The notes beneath the pieces are model-generated. The model saw only the letters and a list, made by a program, of their open reading frames with translations, was not told the DNA's origin and did no database searches. From Pseudomonadota bacterium (GTDB lineage: Bacteria > Pseudomonadota > Alphaproteobacteria > Rhizobiales > Beijerinckiaceae): DNA of 6,566 nt. Of the stretch, positions 1 through 5,806 are shown piece by piece (the first letter of the stretch is position 1; every line of letters begins with the position of its first letter). The stretch is taken from positions 1-6,566 of the forward strand of contig JAFAEL010000260.1 of the NCBI GenBank assembly GCA_023423995.1, read 5' to 3'. The position numbers and the translations under genes were made by a program.

Positions 1-34
1 GAGGTCGGCGGTTCGATCCCGCCTGGCTCCACCA
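1..34 (+). tRNA. 3' end of a tRNA, probably tRNA-Ala (truncated by window edge)
   Basis: The segment reads as the 3' third of a tRNA. The variable loop is at about 2-6. A perfect 5-bp T-stem (GGCGG 7-11 with CCGCC 19-23) encloses the 7-base T-loop TTCGATC (12-18). The 3' acceptor strand TGGCTCC is at 24-30, the discriminator A at 31 and an encoded CCA at 32-34. The D-arm and anticodon lie outside the window, so the amino acid cannot be read directly. The TGGCTCCACCA end and the AGGTC variable loop resemble alphaproteobacterial tRNA-Ala, where GGGGCCA pairs with TGGCTCC through G-U pairs; this is from memory of the family. The 3' end of a permuted tmRNA was considered, but no tag-coding piece follows. 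Confidence 0.85.
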
Positions 35-247
35 CTTCGACGGTTTCGACCGGAACTCCATCCAAGCTCAGCATTCAGACCGCCAAGCAGGTCGAGCCGC
101 ATCATTCGGCTGTCCGCCCGGCGCGATCATTGTGGCCGATGAGCCACGGCGTTTCAGAAGCTTCGTCCAGCCGGTCGACGTCCGAGTTCGGCGCGAGCGC
201 CTTTGCATCTCGACAGACCCCGAACGGGTTGGCCCGGCCCGTCCACG

Positions 248-294
248 CCTCTCCCCTTACCGTTCTCCGTAGGCCCGGCTATGCTGGGGAGAGG
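248..294. repeat. 9-bp perfect inverted repeat, REP-like hairpin
   Basis: CCTCTCCCC at 248-256 is a perfect reverse complement of GGGGAGAGG at 286-294, separated by 29 bases. CCTCTCCC/GGGAGAGG arms are typical of short intergenic palindromic repeats scattered through GC-rich proteobacterial genomes, so a REP-like element is the simplest reading. No T-run follows either arm, which argues against an intrinsic terminator. Only one copy is in the window, so its repetitive nature cannot be tested here. Confidence 0.5.
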
Positions 295-341
295 TTCCCT
301 GGATTGGGGCAGCCCGCCCTCGCCTCGTGAGCGCAACACGT

Positions 342-429
342 GCCAAAGGCCTTCAGGAGAGCCATTTGGCGTAACCCCGCTGCTCACCGGCCCGTCACCC
401 TGAAGGCCCTCCACGAGGCTCTCTGCCTC
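342..429 (+). promoter_or_regulatory. structured leader of the methyltransferase gene with competing stems
   Basis: Four perfect pairings compete in the 110 bases before the start codon. Stem A is GCCAAA 342-347 with TTTGGC 365-370. Stem B is GGCCTTCAGG 348-357 with CCTGAAGGCC 399-408. Stem C is GAGAGCC 357-363 with GGCTCTC 417-423. Stem D is GAGGC 415-419 with GCCTC 425-429, directly before the Shine-Dalgarno sequence. A with B, B with C, and C with D cross or share bases, so they cannot all form together. That is the pattern of a switching leader or a pseudoknot, but I recognise no named riboswitch (SAM, SAH, glycine and cobalamin signatures do not fit). Chance pairing in GC-rich DNA remains possible. 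Confidence 0.35.
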
Positions 430-433
430 ATCT

Positions 434-438
434 AGGAG
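434..438 (+). promoter_or_regulatory. Shine-Dalgarno AGGAG deciding the GTG start at 450
   Basis: AGGAG at 434-438 lies 11 bases before GTG 450. It would be 23 bases from the next in-frame ATG at 462, so it favours the GTG start, although the spacing is slightly long. Confidence 0.55.
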
Positions 439-449
439 TCCCCCTGGAC

Positions 450-1079
450 GTGAAAGCTTTGATGCGCCTGTTCAGCAAGAGCCCGGCATCTTCCATGAAA
501 CTCACGCAGAGGTTCACCGAGGTCTACGAGAAGAACGCCTGGGGTGATCCCGAGAGCGTCTCCGGATGGGGTTCCCGTAAGGACTCACCCTCGGTTCACG
601 CCTCCCTGGAAGCTCTCGCCTACGTGGTGGAGACCTACAAGGTCAGGTCGATGGTCGACATCCCCTGCGGGGATTTCAACTGGATGCCCGGCTTCCTGGC
701 GAACCACCCCGTCGATTATCGGGGCTTCGACATCGTCCCGGCCCTCGTCGAGAAGAACAGGACGGACAACCTGGGCCATTCCTTCGAGGTCCTGGACGTG
801 ACCTCGCAGGTCCCGCCCGCGGCGGACCTCATCTTCTGCAAGGATCTCTTCAACCACCTCTCCCTTCCCGACGTCGCCCAGGCGCTGGCCAACATGAAGG
901 CCTCGGGCAGCCGGTACCTCCTCGCCTCGAACAACTTCGGGCACCAGAACGCGGAGCTGTCGGGAGAGCATGGCGGCGAGACGAGACACCTCGACATTAC
1001 GGCTCCGCCGTTCAACTGGACGCAAACGCTGTGGGCCACCAACTATCTCGGCCTGTGGGATCTGAAGGACGTCGCCTAG
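450..1079 (+). CDS. class I SAM-dependent methyltransferase (small Rossmann type)
   Basis: This 209-residue protein has the seven-stranded Rossmann layout of class I S-adenosylmethionine methyltransferases. Motif I is VDIPCGDFNW (69-78), a variant of the usual hDhGxGxG loop that binds SAM. GFDIVP at 92-97 is the beta-2 region, with D94 expected to hold the ribose. ADLIFCKDLFNHLS (125-138) covers beta-4 and the segment where some members carry catalytic residues. RYLLASNNF (155-163) is beta-5. The opening YEKNAWGDPES with a later PPFNW is characteristic of a family of short bacterial methyltransferases of unknown substrate that I recall but cannot name. It has no signal peptide or membrane segment, so it is presumably cytosolic. 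The start is GTG with AGGAG upstream; ATG at 462 is the alternative. It converges on the secretion cluster with only 79 bases between stop codons and looks monocistronic. The acceptor substrate is unknown. Confidence 0.85.
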   Translation: MKALMRLFSKSPASSMKLTQRFTEVYEKNAWGDPESVSGWGSRKDSPSVHASLEALAYVVETYKVRSMVDIPCGDFNWMPGFLANHPVDYRGFDIVPALVEKNRTDNLGHSFEVLDVTSQVPPAADLIFCKDLFNHLSLPDVAQALANMKASGSRYLLASNNFGHQNAELSGEHGGETRHLDITAPPFNWTQTLWATNYLGLWDLKDVA

Positions 1080-1113
1080 TCTCAGGCAGGGTCGTCGATC
1101 TGGAGTGCGCCCC

Positions 1114-1141
1114 TCCGCCACCAGGGATGCCCTCCGGCGGA
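1114..1141. terminator. hairpin between convergent genes, possible shared terminator
   Basis: TCCGCC 1114-1119 pairs with GGCGGA 1136-1141. Inside, AGGG 1123-1126 pairs with CCCT 1130-1133 around a 3-base loop, so the structure is a two-part hairpin with a small internal loop. It sits midway between the stop of the methyltransferase (1079) and the stop of the HlyD-type gene (1159), where a bidirectional terminator would be expected. Neither strand has a T-run after the stem, so it may only stall polymerase or protect 3' ends, or termination may be Rho-dependent. Confidence 0.35.
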
Positions 1142-1158
1142 AGACCGCTCCAGCTTCT

Positions 1159-2466
1159 TCACTTCTCCCGAAAGGCGAGTTGCGCCTGATCTCGCAGGGG
1201 CTTGAGAAGGTACGACAGGATCGTCCTGTCGCTCGTGCGGATGAAGGCGCTGACGGGCATCCCGGGGACGAGCCGGGCCTCGCCAAGCTTCTTCACTTCC
1301 TGGGACGGCAGCGCGATCCGGACGAGAAAGAAGCTCATGCCCGTCCGCTTGTCCTCGGTCACATCCGCCGAGATCCGGACGACTTCCCCGTCGAGCTCGG
1401 GCGTGCTGCGCTGGTTGAAGCTCGTGAAGCGCAGCGCTGCCGGTTGCCCGATCCTGACCTGGTCGATGTCCTGCGGGGCGATGCGCACCTCGACCACGAG
1501 CGCATCGCCCTGGGGAACGATGAGCATCAGCTGCTCGCCCTCGGTGACGACGCCGCCATGCGTGTGAACCGCAAGCTCGTGCACGATCCCGGCCTGCGGC
1601 GCGCGGATGTCGATGCGGCGGAGCTGGTCCTCGGCCGTGACCTTCTGCTCGACGAGGGTCGAGAGCTTCGCGCGGATCTCCGCCAACTCCTTGGCGACCT
1701 CGCTCCGCATGTTCTGATCGAGCTGGATGATCTGAAGCTCCGTCTCGGAGATCTTGCCGCGGGCCTGCGCCTCGGCCGCGACGAGCTGCCCTCGCTCGCC
1801 GCTCAGGCGCGCCTGCTCTCGTTCGAGCGCCGTCACCCGCGTGATCTGGATCAGCTTCTTGTCCCATAGCTCACGGACGCCGGCATATTCCTTGGCGACG
1901 AGCTCCAGCTCCTGCGCCTTGGCGGCACCCTGTTCCTGGAGCCCCTTGATCTCCTCACGAAGCTGCACGATCCGCTCCCGGAGCTGAGCCTTCTGCCCGG
2001 AGAGTGCGTCGCGGCGCAGGCCGAACAGGCGGGCCTCGCCGGAGACGATCCGGGCGATGTCGGGATCCTGCCTGGCAGCGTCGCCGAGTTCGCTCGAGAC
2101 CGCCACATCGTCCAGGCCATCCCGCTCCGCCTCCAGCCGCGCCCGTCGCGCCCAGAGTTCCCAGATCGTCTTGGTCACGGCATCGAGGTTCGCTTTGGCG
2201 CTGGTCGCGTCGAGGCGCAGGAGCAAATCGCCCGCCCGGACCCGGCTGCCATCCTGAACGAACAGCTCGCTGACGACGCCTCCCGTCGGGTGCTGGACCT
2301 TCTTGACGCTGGACTCGACCACGAGCGAGCCCGCAGCCACGATCGCCCCCGAGAGCTCGACAGTCGCTCCTGCGATGGCGGCGCCGCAGAGCAGCACTGC
2401 CCCGCCCAGCATCAGGGCGAGATGGCGACCGACCGAGCGAAGCGTTTTCGTCGAGGGAGTATCCAT
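1159..2466 (-). CDS. HlyD-family membrane-fusion (periplasmic adaptor) protein of a type I secretion system
   Basis: This 435-residue adaptor bridges the inner-membrane ABC exporter and an outer-membrane TolC-like channel. Residues 1-14 are cytosolic and about 15-38 form the single N-terminal membrane anchor. The first lipoyl-like half (VKKVQHPTGG from 54, through GDLLLRLD at 79-86) is followed by a long charged helical stretch, about 90-280, rich in E, R, Q and L. This is the coiled-coil hairpin that contacts TolC. The second lipoyl half is the RIDIRAPQAGIV region, followed by a beta-barrel region. The C-terminus (402-435) carries the family signature GMPVSAFIRTSDRTILSYLL and ends in AFREK, as in PrtE/PrsE/AprE proteins. 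Its length is usual for the family. The ATG shares one base with the stop of the ABC gene (TGATG), so the two are co-translated. No outer-membrane partner gene lies in the window. Confidence 0.95.
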   Translation of the reverse strand: MDTPSTKTLRSVGRHLALMLGGAVLLCGAAIAGATVELSGAIVAAGSLVVESSVKKVQHPTGGVVSELFVQDGSRVRAGDLLLRLDATSAKANLDAVTKTIWELWARRARLEAERDGLDDVAVSSELGDAARQDPDIARIVSGEARLFGLRRDALSGQKAQLRERIVQLREEIKGLQEQGAAKAQELELVAKEYAGVRELWDKKLIQITRVTALEREQARLSGERGQLVAAEAQARGKISETELQIIQLDQNMRSEVAKELAEIRAKLSTLVEQKVTAEDQLRRIDIRAPQAGIVHELAVHTHGGVVTEGEQLMLIVPQGDALVVEVRIAPQDIDQVRIGQPAALRFTSFNQRSTPELDGEVVRISADVTEDKRTGMSFFLVRIALPSQEVKKLGEARLVPGMPVSAFIRTSDRTILSYLLKPLRDQAQLAFREK

Positions 2467-2478
2467 CAGGCGCTCCTC
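2464..2478 (-). promoter_or_regulatory. TGATG stop/start overlap with strong Shine-Dalgarno for the adaptor gene
   Basis: On the minus strand GAGGAG (plus-strand CTCCTC 2473-2478) lies 6 bases before the adaptor ATG (2466-2464). The exporter stop TGA (2468-2466) shares its final A with that ATG. This arrangement predicts translational coupling and near-equal synthesis of the two exporter subunits. Confidence 0.8.
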
Positions 2479-4223
2479 GCCGCGGCCGGTTCGCCGGCTT
2501 GCGACGGGACAGTGGTAGGGCGGGACGGTCCGATCAGGCGGGGCAGTATCTCCGCGCGCGGGCCGAAGGCCTGCGCCTGGCCCTCGTTCAGGACGAGAAT
2601 CGTGTCGACGGCCGCCAGGGCGCTCGGACGGTGGGCGATCACCACCGCGATGCCGCCCCGCTCCCGCACGGCCTGGATGGCCGCCGTGAGGGCGCGCTCC
2701 CCTTCGGCATCGAGGTTCGAATTCGGCTCGTCCAGCACGACGACGAATGGGTCGCCATAAAGCGCCCGCGCGAGCCCGATCCGCTGCCGCTGGCCGCCGG
2801 AAAGGCGCGCACCGCCTTCGCCGACTTCCGTGTCGTAGCCGTTCGGGAGCCGCAGGATTACGTCGTGGACGCCCGCCACCTTGGCGGCGGACACGAGAGC
2901 CTCATGGTCCGGGGCTGCGGCGAAGCGGGCGATGTTCTGCGCAACCGTTCCACGGAGGAGCTCCACTTCCTGGGGCAGGTACCCGATCGCGGCTCCGAGC
3001 GCGTCCGGCTCCCATTGATCGAGCGTCGCGCCATCCAGCCGGACCACGCCGCGCGCCGGGCGCCATACACCGACGAGCGCGCGCGCCAGCGAGGACTTTC
3101 CCGAGCCGCTGGGCCCGATGACCCCGAGCGCGCTCCCCGCCTCGACCGTGAAGCTGAGATTGTGGACGATGAGGGCATCCGTGCCGGGCGGCGCGAGCGA
3201 GACGTTGGTAAGCCGCAGGCTCCTGGTCGGCACCGGAAGGGGTGTGCGGTCCGCCGTTCCTACCGCCTGCGTGAGCCAGTCCTGCAGCCGAAACCAGCTC
3301 TGGCGCGCACCGACGAAGCCGCGCCAATTCGCGATCGTCTGGTCGAGAGGCGCGAGGGCCCGCGTCGACAGGATCGTGGCGGCCAGCATCACGCCGGGCG
3401 TCGCCTGTTCCTCGATGACGAGGAAGGCCCCGAGGGCCAGGATGGCGGATTGCAGGACGGTCCGGAGGAAGCGGGACAGGCCGGAGAACCCGCCCGCCAC
3501 GTCGCTGCCCTGGGCGAGGCGGTCGAGGTAGCCGTCGTTCTCGCGTGCCCATAGCGCGGCCATGCAGCGGCGCATGCCGAGGGCATGGATAAGCTCGGCG
3601 TTCCGGCAGGCCGTCTCGGCCAAAGCCTGCCGGGTGGCGGCCGCGGTCACCACCGCCTCCGCCGGAGCCCGGCTCAGCCGGTCGGTCAGCCAGGTCACGC
3701 CGGTCAGAAGCAGGGCGCCCACCGTCACGGCGACGCCGATCAGGGGATGGAACAGGAAGCAAACGACGAGGTAGATCGGCATCCAGGGGAGGTCGAACGC
3801 GGCCGTGATCCCGCTACTCCCCAGGAAGCCTCGGAGCGTGTCCAGATCGCGCAGAGCCTGCAGGCTGCGGACCGTGTCGCGTTTCTCGGCGGCCGTCGCC
3901 ACCACGCTCCGAAACAGCCGGCTCGCGAGACGCTCGTCGACCACGCGGCCGATCCGGCCCAAGGCGCGCGACCGCAGCACCTCGAGCAAGCCCTGGATGG
4001 CGAACAGGACCAGGGCAAGCAGACCAAGCCCCACGAGGGTGGGGATGCTGCGGCTCGGCAGGACCCGGTCATAGACCTGCAGCATGAAGAGCGGGCCCGT
4101 CAGCATGAGGACGTTGATCAGCCCGCCGACGAGCCCGATCGCCATGAGGGCGCTTCTGCAGGGTTGGAGGACATCCGCCAGCGTGACCTGACCGACCGCG
4201 TCCCGCCTGGGCTGCTGCTTCAT
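2466..4223 (-). CDS. type I secretion system ABC permease/ATPase (PrtD family)
   Basis: This 585-residue half-transporter exports unfolded protein in one step using ATP. The membrane domain spans about 25-325: helices begin near 26-48 and 62-82, with PLFMLQVYDRVLPS (44-57) typical of PrtD/AprD/PrsD proteins and further helices near 145-180 and 255-285. There is no N-terminal C39 peptidase or C39-like domain, as expected for this subfamily. The ATPase domain is complete: Walker A GPSGSGKSS 370-378, Q-loop Q418, signature LSGGQRQR 474-481, Walker B VVVLDEP 494-500 with catalytic E499, and switch histidine H531. The frame stays open back to 4478, but those codons overlap the upstream gene in another frame. 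The ATG at 4223 gives the family's usual N-terminus. Its ribosome-binding site is weak: ACAGGA lies only about 3 bases from the ATG. The gene is followed by, and overlaps, the HlyD-type gene. Confidence 0.95.
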   Translation of the reverse strand: MKQQPRRDAVGQVTLADVLQPCRSALMAIGLVGGLINVLMLTGPLFMLQVYDRVLPSRSIPTLVGLGLLALVLFAIQGLLEVLRSRALGRIGRVVDERLASRLFRSVVATAAEKRDTVRSLQALRDLDTLRGFLGSSGITAAFDLPWMPIYLVVCFLFHPLIGVAVTVGALLLTGVTWLTDRLSRAPAEAVVTAAATRQALAETACRNAELIHALGMRRCMAALWARENDGYLDRLAQGSDVAGGFSGLSRFLRTVLQSAILALGAFLVIEEQATPGVMLAATILSTRALAPLDQTIANWRGFVGARQSWFRLQDWLTQAVGTADRTPLPVPTRSLRLTNVSLAPPGTDALIVHNLSFTVEAGSALGVIGPSGSGKSSLARALVGVWRPARGVVRLDGATLDQWEPDALGAAIGYLPQEVELLRGTVAQNIARFAAAPDHEALVSAAKVAGVHDVILRLPNGYDTEVGEGGARLSGGQRQRIGLARALYGDPFVVVLDEPNSNLDAEGERALTAAIQAVRERGGIAVVIAHRPSALAAVDTILVLNEGQAQAFGPRAEILPRLIGPSRPTTVPSQAGEPAAARSA

Positions 4224-4241
4224 GGGTCCTGTGGGTTGCGG

Positions 4242-4254
4242 GCGCGGACCGCGC
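4242..4254 (-). repeat. short GC palindrome before the exporter start
   Basis: GCGCGG 4242-4247 and CCGCGC 4249-4254 form a 6-1-6 palindrome 19 bases upstream of the exporter ATG. As RNA it could fold as a 4-bp GCGC stem with a 5-base loop. It lies upstream of the weak Shine-Dalgarno sequence and could affect exporter translation, but GC-rich chance is a fair alternative. Confidence 0.3.
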
Positions 4255-4276
4255 GAGAGGGCTGCAGAAGGAGGGA

Positions 4277-4302
4277 GCCCGGGGCGCAGGAGCGCCCCGG
4301 GC
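4277..4302 (-). terminator. 11-bp intercistronic hairpin between cargo and exporter genes (attenuator or mRNA stabiliser)
   Basis: GCCCGGGGCGC 4277-4287 pairs perfectly with GCGCCCCGGGC 4292-4302 around a 4-base loop. It begins 9 bases after the stop codon of the upstream acidic protein (4314-4312). The stem is entirely G-C and is the most stable structure seen in the window. On the minus strand it is followed by a pyrimidine-rich TCCCTCCTTCT tract, not a true U-run, so complete intrinsic termination is unlikely. Known type I secretion operons often place a partial terminator between an abundant cargo gene and its exporter genes. By analogy this hairpin would leave much cargo mRNA and little exporter mRNA, or protect the 3' end of the cargo transcript. 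Confidence 0.7.
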
Positions 4303-4311
4303 CGGTGCGGG

Positions 4312-5706
4312 TCAGAGACCGAGACCCGAAAGCAGCGAGCCGCCCTGCCCGCCGGCCTGAGCGTCGTGATCGGCGACGATCGCCAGGTCGAGGATGCCGA
4401 GATCGAGGCCAAGGCCCGTGTCCAGCGATGCGGGCTCGGCAGAGGCGAGCGAGAGCGGCGCCGTGTCGAGCAGGGCACCGACGAGCGAATCCGCGCCTGC
4501 CCCGCCCAGCGACTGGAAGCTGAGCTGGTCGCCCGTCAGCAGCGAGAGGTCGACCGCGGTCGGCTGGTTCGTGTCGATCGCGTTGACCTCGATCGAAGAC
4601 GGCGAGCTATCGCCGGAGGACAGAAGGTTCGCCCCCACCACGGAGGCGAGCCCATCTCCGCCGATATCGGCCGCCACGAGCGGCTCGGCTGGGTCGCCTG
4701 CCCCGCCTCCGAGCAGCCCTGACAGGAGGCCGCCACCATTTCCGAGCAATCCGCCTACGTCGATCGGGCCGTCCCCGCCGAGGAGCCCGCCCGTGAGGCC
4801 GGAGATGGTGTCGGTCAGTCCGTCGGACGCCGGACCGGAGCCTCCGACGAAGCCCCCGACAAGGGACACGGTGCTCGTCACGATGCCACCGGCCGCCTCG
4901 AGCGTGTCTCCGGCGTTGTCGAGGACCGAATCGAGACTGCTCCCGACGTCACCGCCGCCCAGGACGGCGCCCGGCACCGCAAGCACGGAGCCCAGGACGC
5001 CTCCGTCACCCGCCGATGGGCTCAGTCCCACCTCGTTGACCACGCCGGCGAGCGCGCCGCCGATCCCGCCGAGCCCCGCTTCCGCGCCGGGCTGGAGGAT
5101 CGGGCTCAGAATGGGACCAGCCGTCCCGGTGCCGGGGCTCGCCCCGCCGCCGGAGGAAGGAGCTTCGCCCGTGACAGGGCCCGCCCCGCCGCCGGCGGAA
5201 GCGCCCTGGCCAGGGGCAGTCCCTCCACCAGCGTCGGCGACCGGACCGCCGACGCCGGGAGCGGTTCCGCCGCCGGGCGAAGGCGCCTCAGCCGTCCCGT
5301 CGCCGGGGGCGGGCGCACCGGCAATGGGCGCGCCTGTCCCGGGGGTGCCGTCGATCGGGGTGGGCTGACCGCCCGGATCGGCTCCTCCGGCATCTCCACC
5401 GCCAGCGCTCGGGCCGGGATCGCTGACCTCCTGGACCGGCGCGCCGCCACCAGCGTTCTGGCCTGCCCCCTCCGTGCCGGCCTGCGACCCGGTCCCGGGC
5501 TGACCGGAGAGGTCCGGAGAGCCGCCGCCATCCGCTGGCGCGGCAGGTTCGGGAGCCGAGTTGACGGGACCAAGGCCTCCAAGTTGAGCAGTAGATGATG
5601 CTTGCTCGGCAGGCGCGGTGTTCGCGCCGCCAAGCATCTCCTGATTACGATTATCATACGCACCGTAATCGTTTCTTCCGTAATATATTTTGCCAGGTTG
5701 GGCCAT
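4312..5706 (-). CDS. acidic Gly/Ala/Pro/Leu-rich protein, candidate type I secretion cargo
   Basis: I do not recognise a family for this 464-residue protein. A Tyr/Asn-rich N-terminus (KIYYGRNDYGAYDNRN, 6-21) holds all its Tyr, Lys and Arg. Residues 50-200 are Gly/Ala/Pro/Ser low complexity with recurring GGG(T/A)xPG units. Residues 200-340 alternate Gly with Leu/Val/Ile, including GGLLGG (306-311) and GLLGGG (330-335). The C-terminal third is more ordered in composition, with Leu/Asp/Ser-rich segments and one RTX-like nonapeptide GGAGADSLV (401-409). The chain ends LLSGLGL. It has no Cys or Trp, one His (447), over 40 Asp/Glu and no N-terminal signal peptide. Its position just before an exporter pair, its acidity, its lack of Cys and its hydrophobic tail point to a type I secreted surface or matrix protein (inference). 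ATG 5706 is preferred because AGGT lies 8 bases upstream; ATG 5757 has no such site and would add 17 residues containing two Cys. Confidence 0.75.
   Translation of the reverse strand: MAQPGKIYYGRNDYGAYDNRNQEMLGGANTAPAEQASSTAQLGGLGPVNSAPEPAAPADGGGSPDLSGQPGTGSQAGTEGAGQNAGGGAPVQEVSDPGPSAGGGDAGGADPGGQPTPIDGTPGTGAPIAGAPAPGDGTAEAPSPGGGTAPGVGGPVADAGGGTAPGQGASAGGGAGPVTGEAPSSGGGASPGTGTAGPILSPILQPGAEAGLGGIGGALAGVVNEVGLSPSAGDGGVLGSVLAVPGAVLGGGDVGSSLDSVLDNAGDTLEAAGGIVTSTVSLVGGFVGGSGPASDGLTDTISGLTGGLLGGDGPIDVGGLLGNGGGLLSGLLGGGAGDPAEPLVAADIGGDGLASVVGANLLSSGDSSPSSIEVNAIDTNQPTAVDLSLLTGDQLSFQSLGGAGADSLVGALLDTAPLSLASAEPASLDTGLGLDLGILDLAIVADHDAQAGGQGGSLLSGLGL
4480..4506 (-). other. single RTX-like nonapeptide in the cargo candidate
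   Basis: Codons 401-409 encode GGAGADSLV, which fits the calcium-binding RTX consensus GGxGxDx(L/I/V)x. Classical RTX cargos carry tandem arrays that form a calcium beta-roll. One unit cannot make a roll, so this is either a relic, a chance match in a Gly/Asp-rich chain, or a minimal site. Confidence 0.45.
4702..4791 (-). repeat. Gly-Leu repeats in the cargo candidate
   Basis: Codons 306-335 encode three imperfect copies of a GGLLG motif: 306-311, 318-322 and 325-335, the last doubled as LLSGLLGGG. The segment would be hydrophobic and flexible, a composition suited to self-association or surface contact. The repeat is visible at protein level only; I saw no long exact DNA repeat. Confidence 0.6.
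5125..5280 (-). repeat. Gly-triplet repeats in the cargo candidate
   Basis: Codons 143-194 encode four degenerate units of about 12-15 residues, each centred on GGG (145, 160, 172, 186) and followed by T/A then A/S/G and often PG. Two of them share GGGTAPG exactly (145-151 and 160-166). Earlier GGG triplets at 60, 86 and 102 suggest the repeat extends towards the N-terminus. Such repeats arise by slippage and vary in number between strains. Confidence 0.55.
5643..5670 (-). repeat. AT-richer inverted repeat inside the first codons of the cargo gene
   Basis: GATTACG 5643-5649 and CGTAATC 5664-5670 are perfect inverted arms 14 bases apart, within codons 13-22. The surrounding 5640-5700 stretch is much richer in A and T than the rest of the gene and uses AAA, ATA, TAT and AGA codons. 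Low structure at the start of a highly translated GC-rich gene is one explanation; an operator inside the gene is another. Confidence 0.35.
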
Positions 5707-5771
5707 CGGAACAGACCTATCGGATGTGGCTGGGATAGACGGACAACATCCGGGCATTCGGGTTGTTTTCG

Positions 5772-5806
5772 ACAGATAGAATGCGCGCGATCTGTATCGT
5801 TAACGA
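5772..5806 (-). promoter_or_regulatory. possible promoter/operator region of the cargo gene
   Basis: Two palindromes lie 66-100 bases upstream of the cargo ATG: ACAGAT 5772-5777 with ATCTGT 5790-5795, and TCGTTAACGA 5797-5806. On the minus strand, TTAACG (5803-5798) and TTCTAT (5781-5776) could be weak -35 and -10 boxes with 16-base spacing, about 70 bases before the ATG. Both boxes match the consensus poorly (4/6 and 3/6), so the promoter call is tentative; the palindromes themselves are exact. Confidence 0.3.

Larger units (their letters stand above)
35..449. other. gene-free region between tRNA and methyltransferase
   Basis: No convincing gene was found here. The reading frames of 60-90 codons have no ribosome-binding site or recognisable product. 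The first ~170 bases hold only a tiny hairpin after the tRNA (CGGT 41-44, loop TTCG, ACCG 49-52), with no T-run to make it a terminator. From about 245 onward the DNA is dense in inverted repeats, annotated separately, and ends in the Shine-Dalgarno sequence of the methyltransferase. No second copy of the tRNA 3' end, integrase or insertion sequence is visible, so there is no positive sign of an integrated element at this tRNA. Confidence 0.6.

Noticed and set aside
1..34. Attachment site of a genomic island at the tRNA 3' end
   Set aside because: No direct repeat of the tRNA end, integrase or mobile gene was found in the window.
1..120. Permuted tmRNA (3' piece followed by coding piece)
   Set aside because: The CCA end could fit, but no tag-peptide reading frame or matching GGGG 5' acceptor piece follows.
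1082..1867. 261-codon minus-strand frame overlapping the adaptor gene in another frame
   Set aside because: It overlaps the clearly real HlyD-type gene and has the Arg/Ala/Gly composition of an out-of-frame GC-rich reading.
2499..3554. 351-codon + strand frame opposite the ABC exporter gene, and a 312-codon frame at 3585-4523
   Set aside because: They are shadows of a strongly conserved gene on the other strand; their Arg-rich products have no recognisable motif.
4224..4478. Upstream extension of the exporter reading frame by 85 codons
   Set aside because: The extension overlaps the end of the cargo gene, is Ser/Arg/Pro-rich and does not look like a PrtD N-terminus; ATG 4223 gives the family's normal start.
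4394..5368. 324-codon + strand reading frame opposite the cargo gene
   Set aside because: Its Pro/Ser/Ala-rich product is simply the antisense of Gly/Ala/Pro-rich codons in GC-rich DNA; it has no ribosome-binding site or domain.
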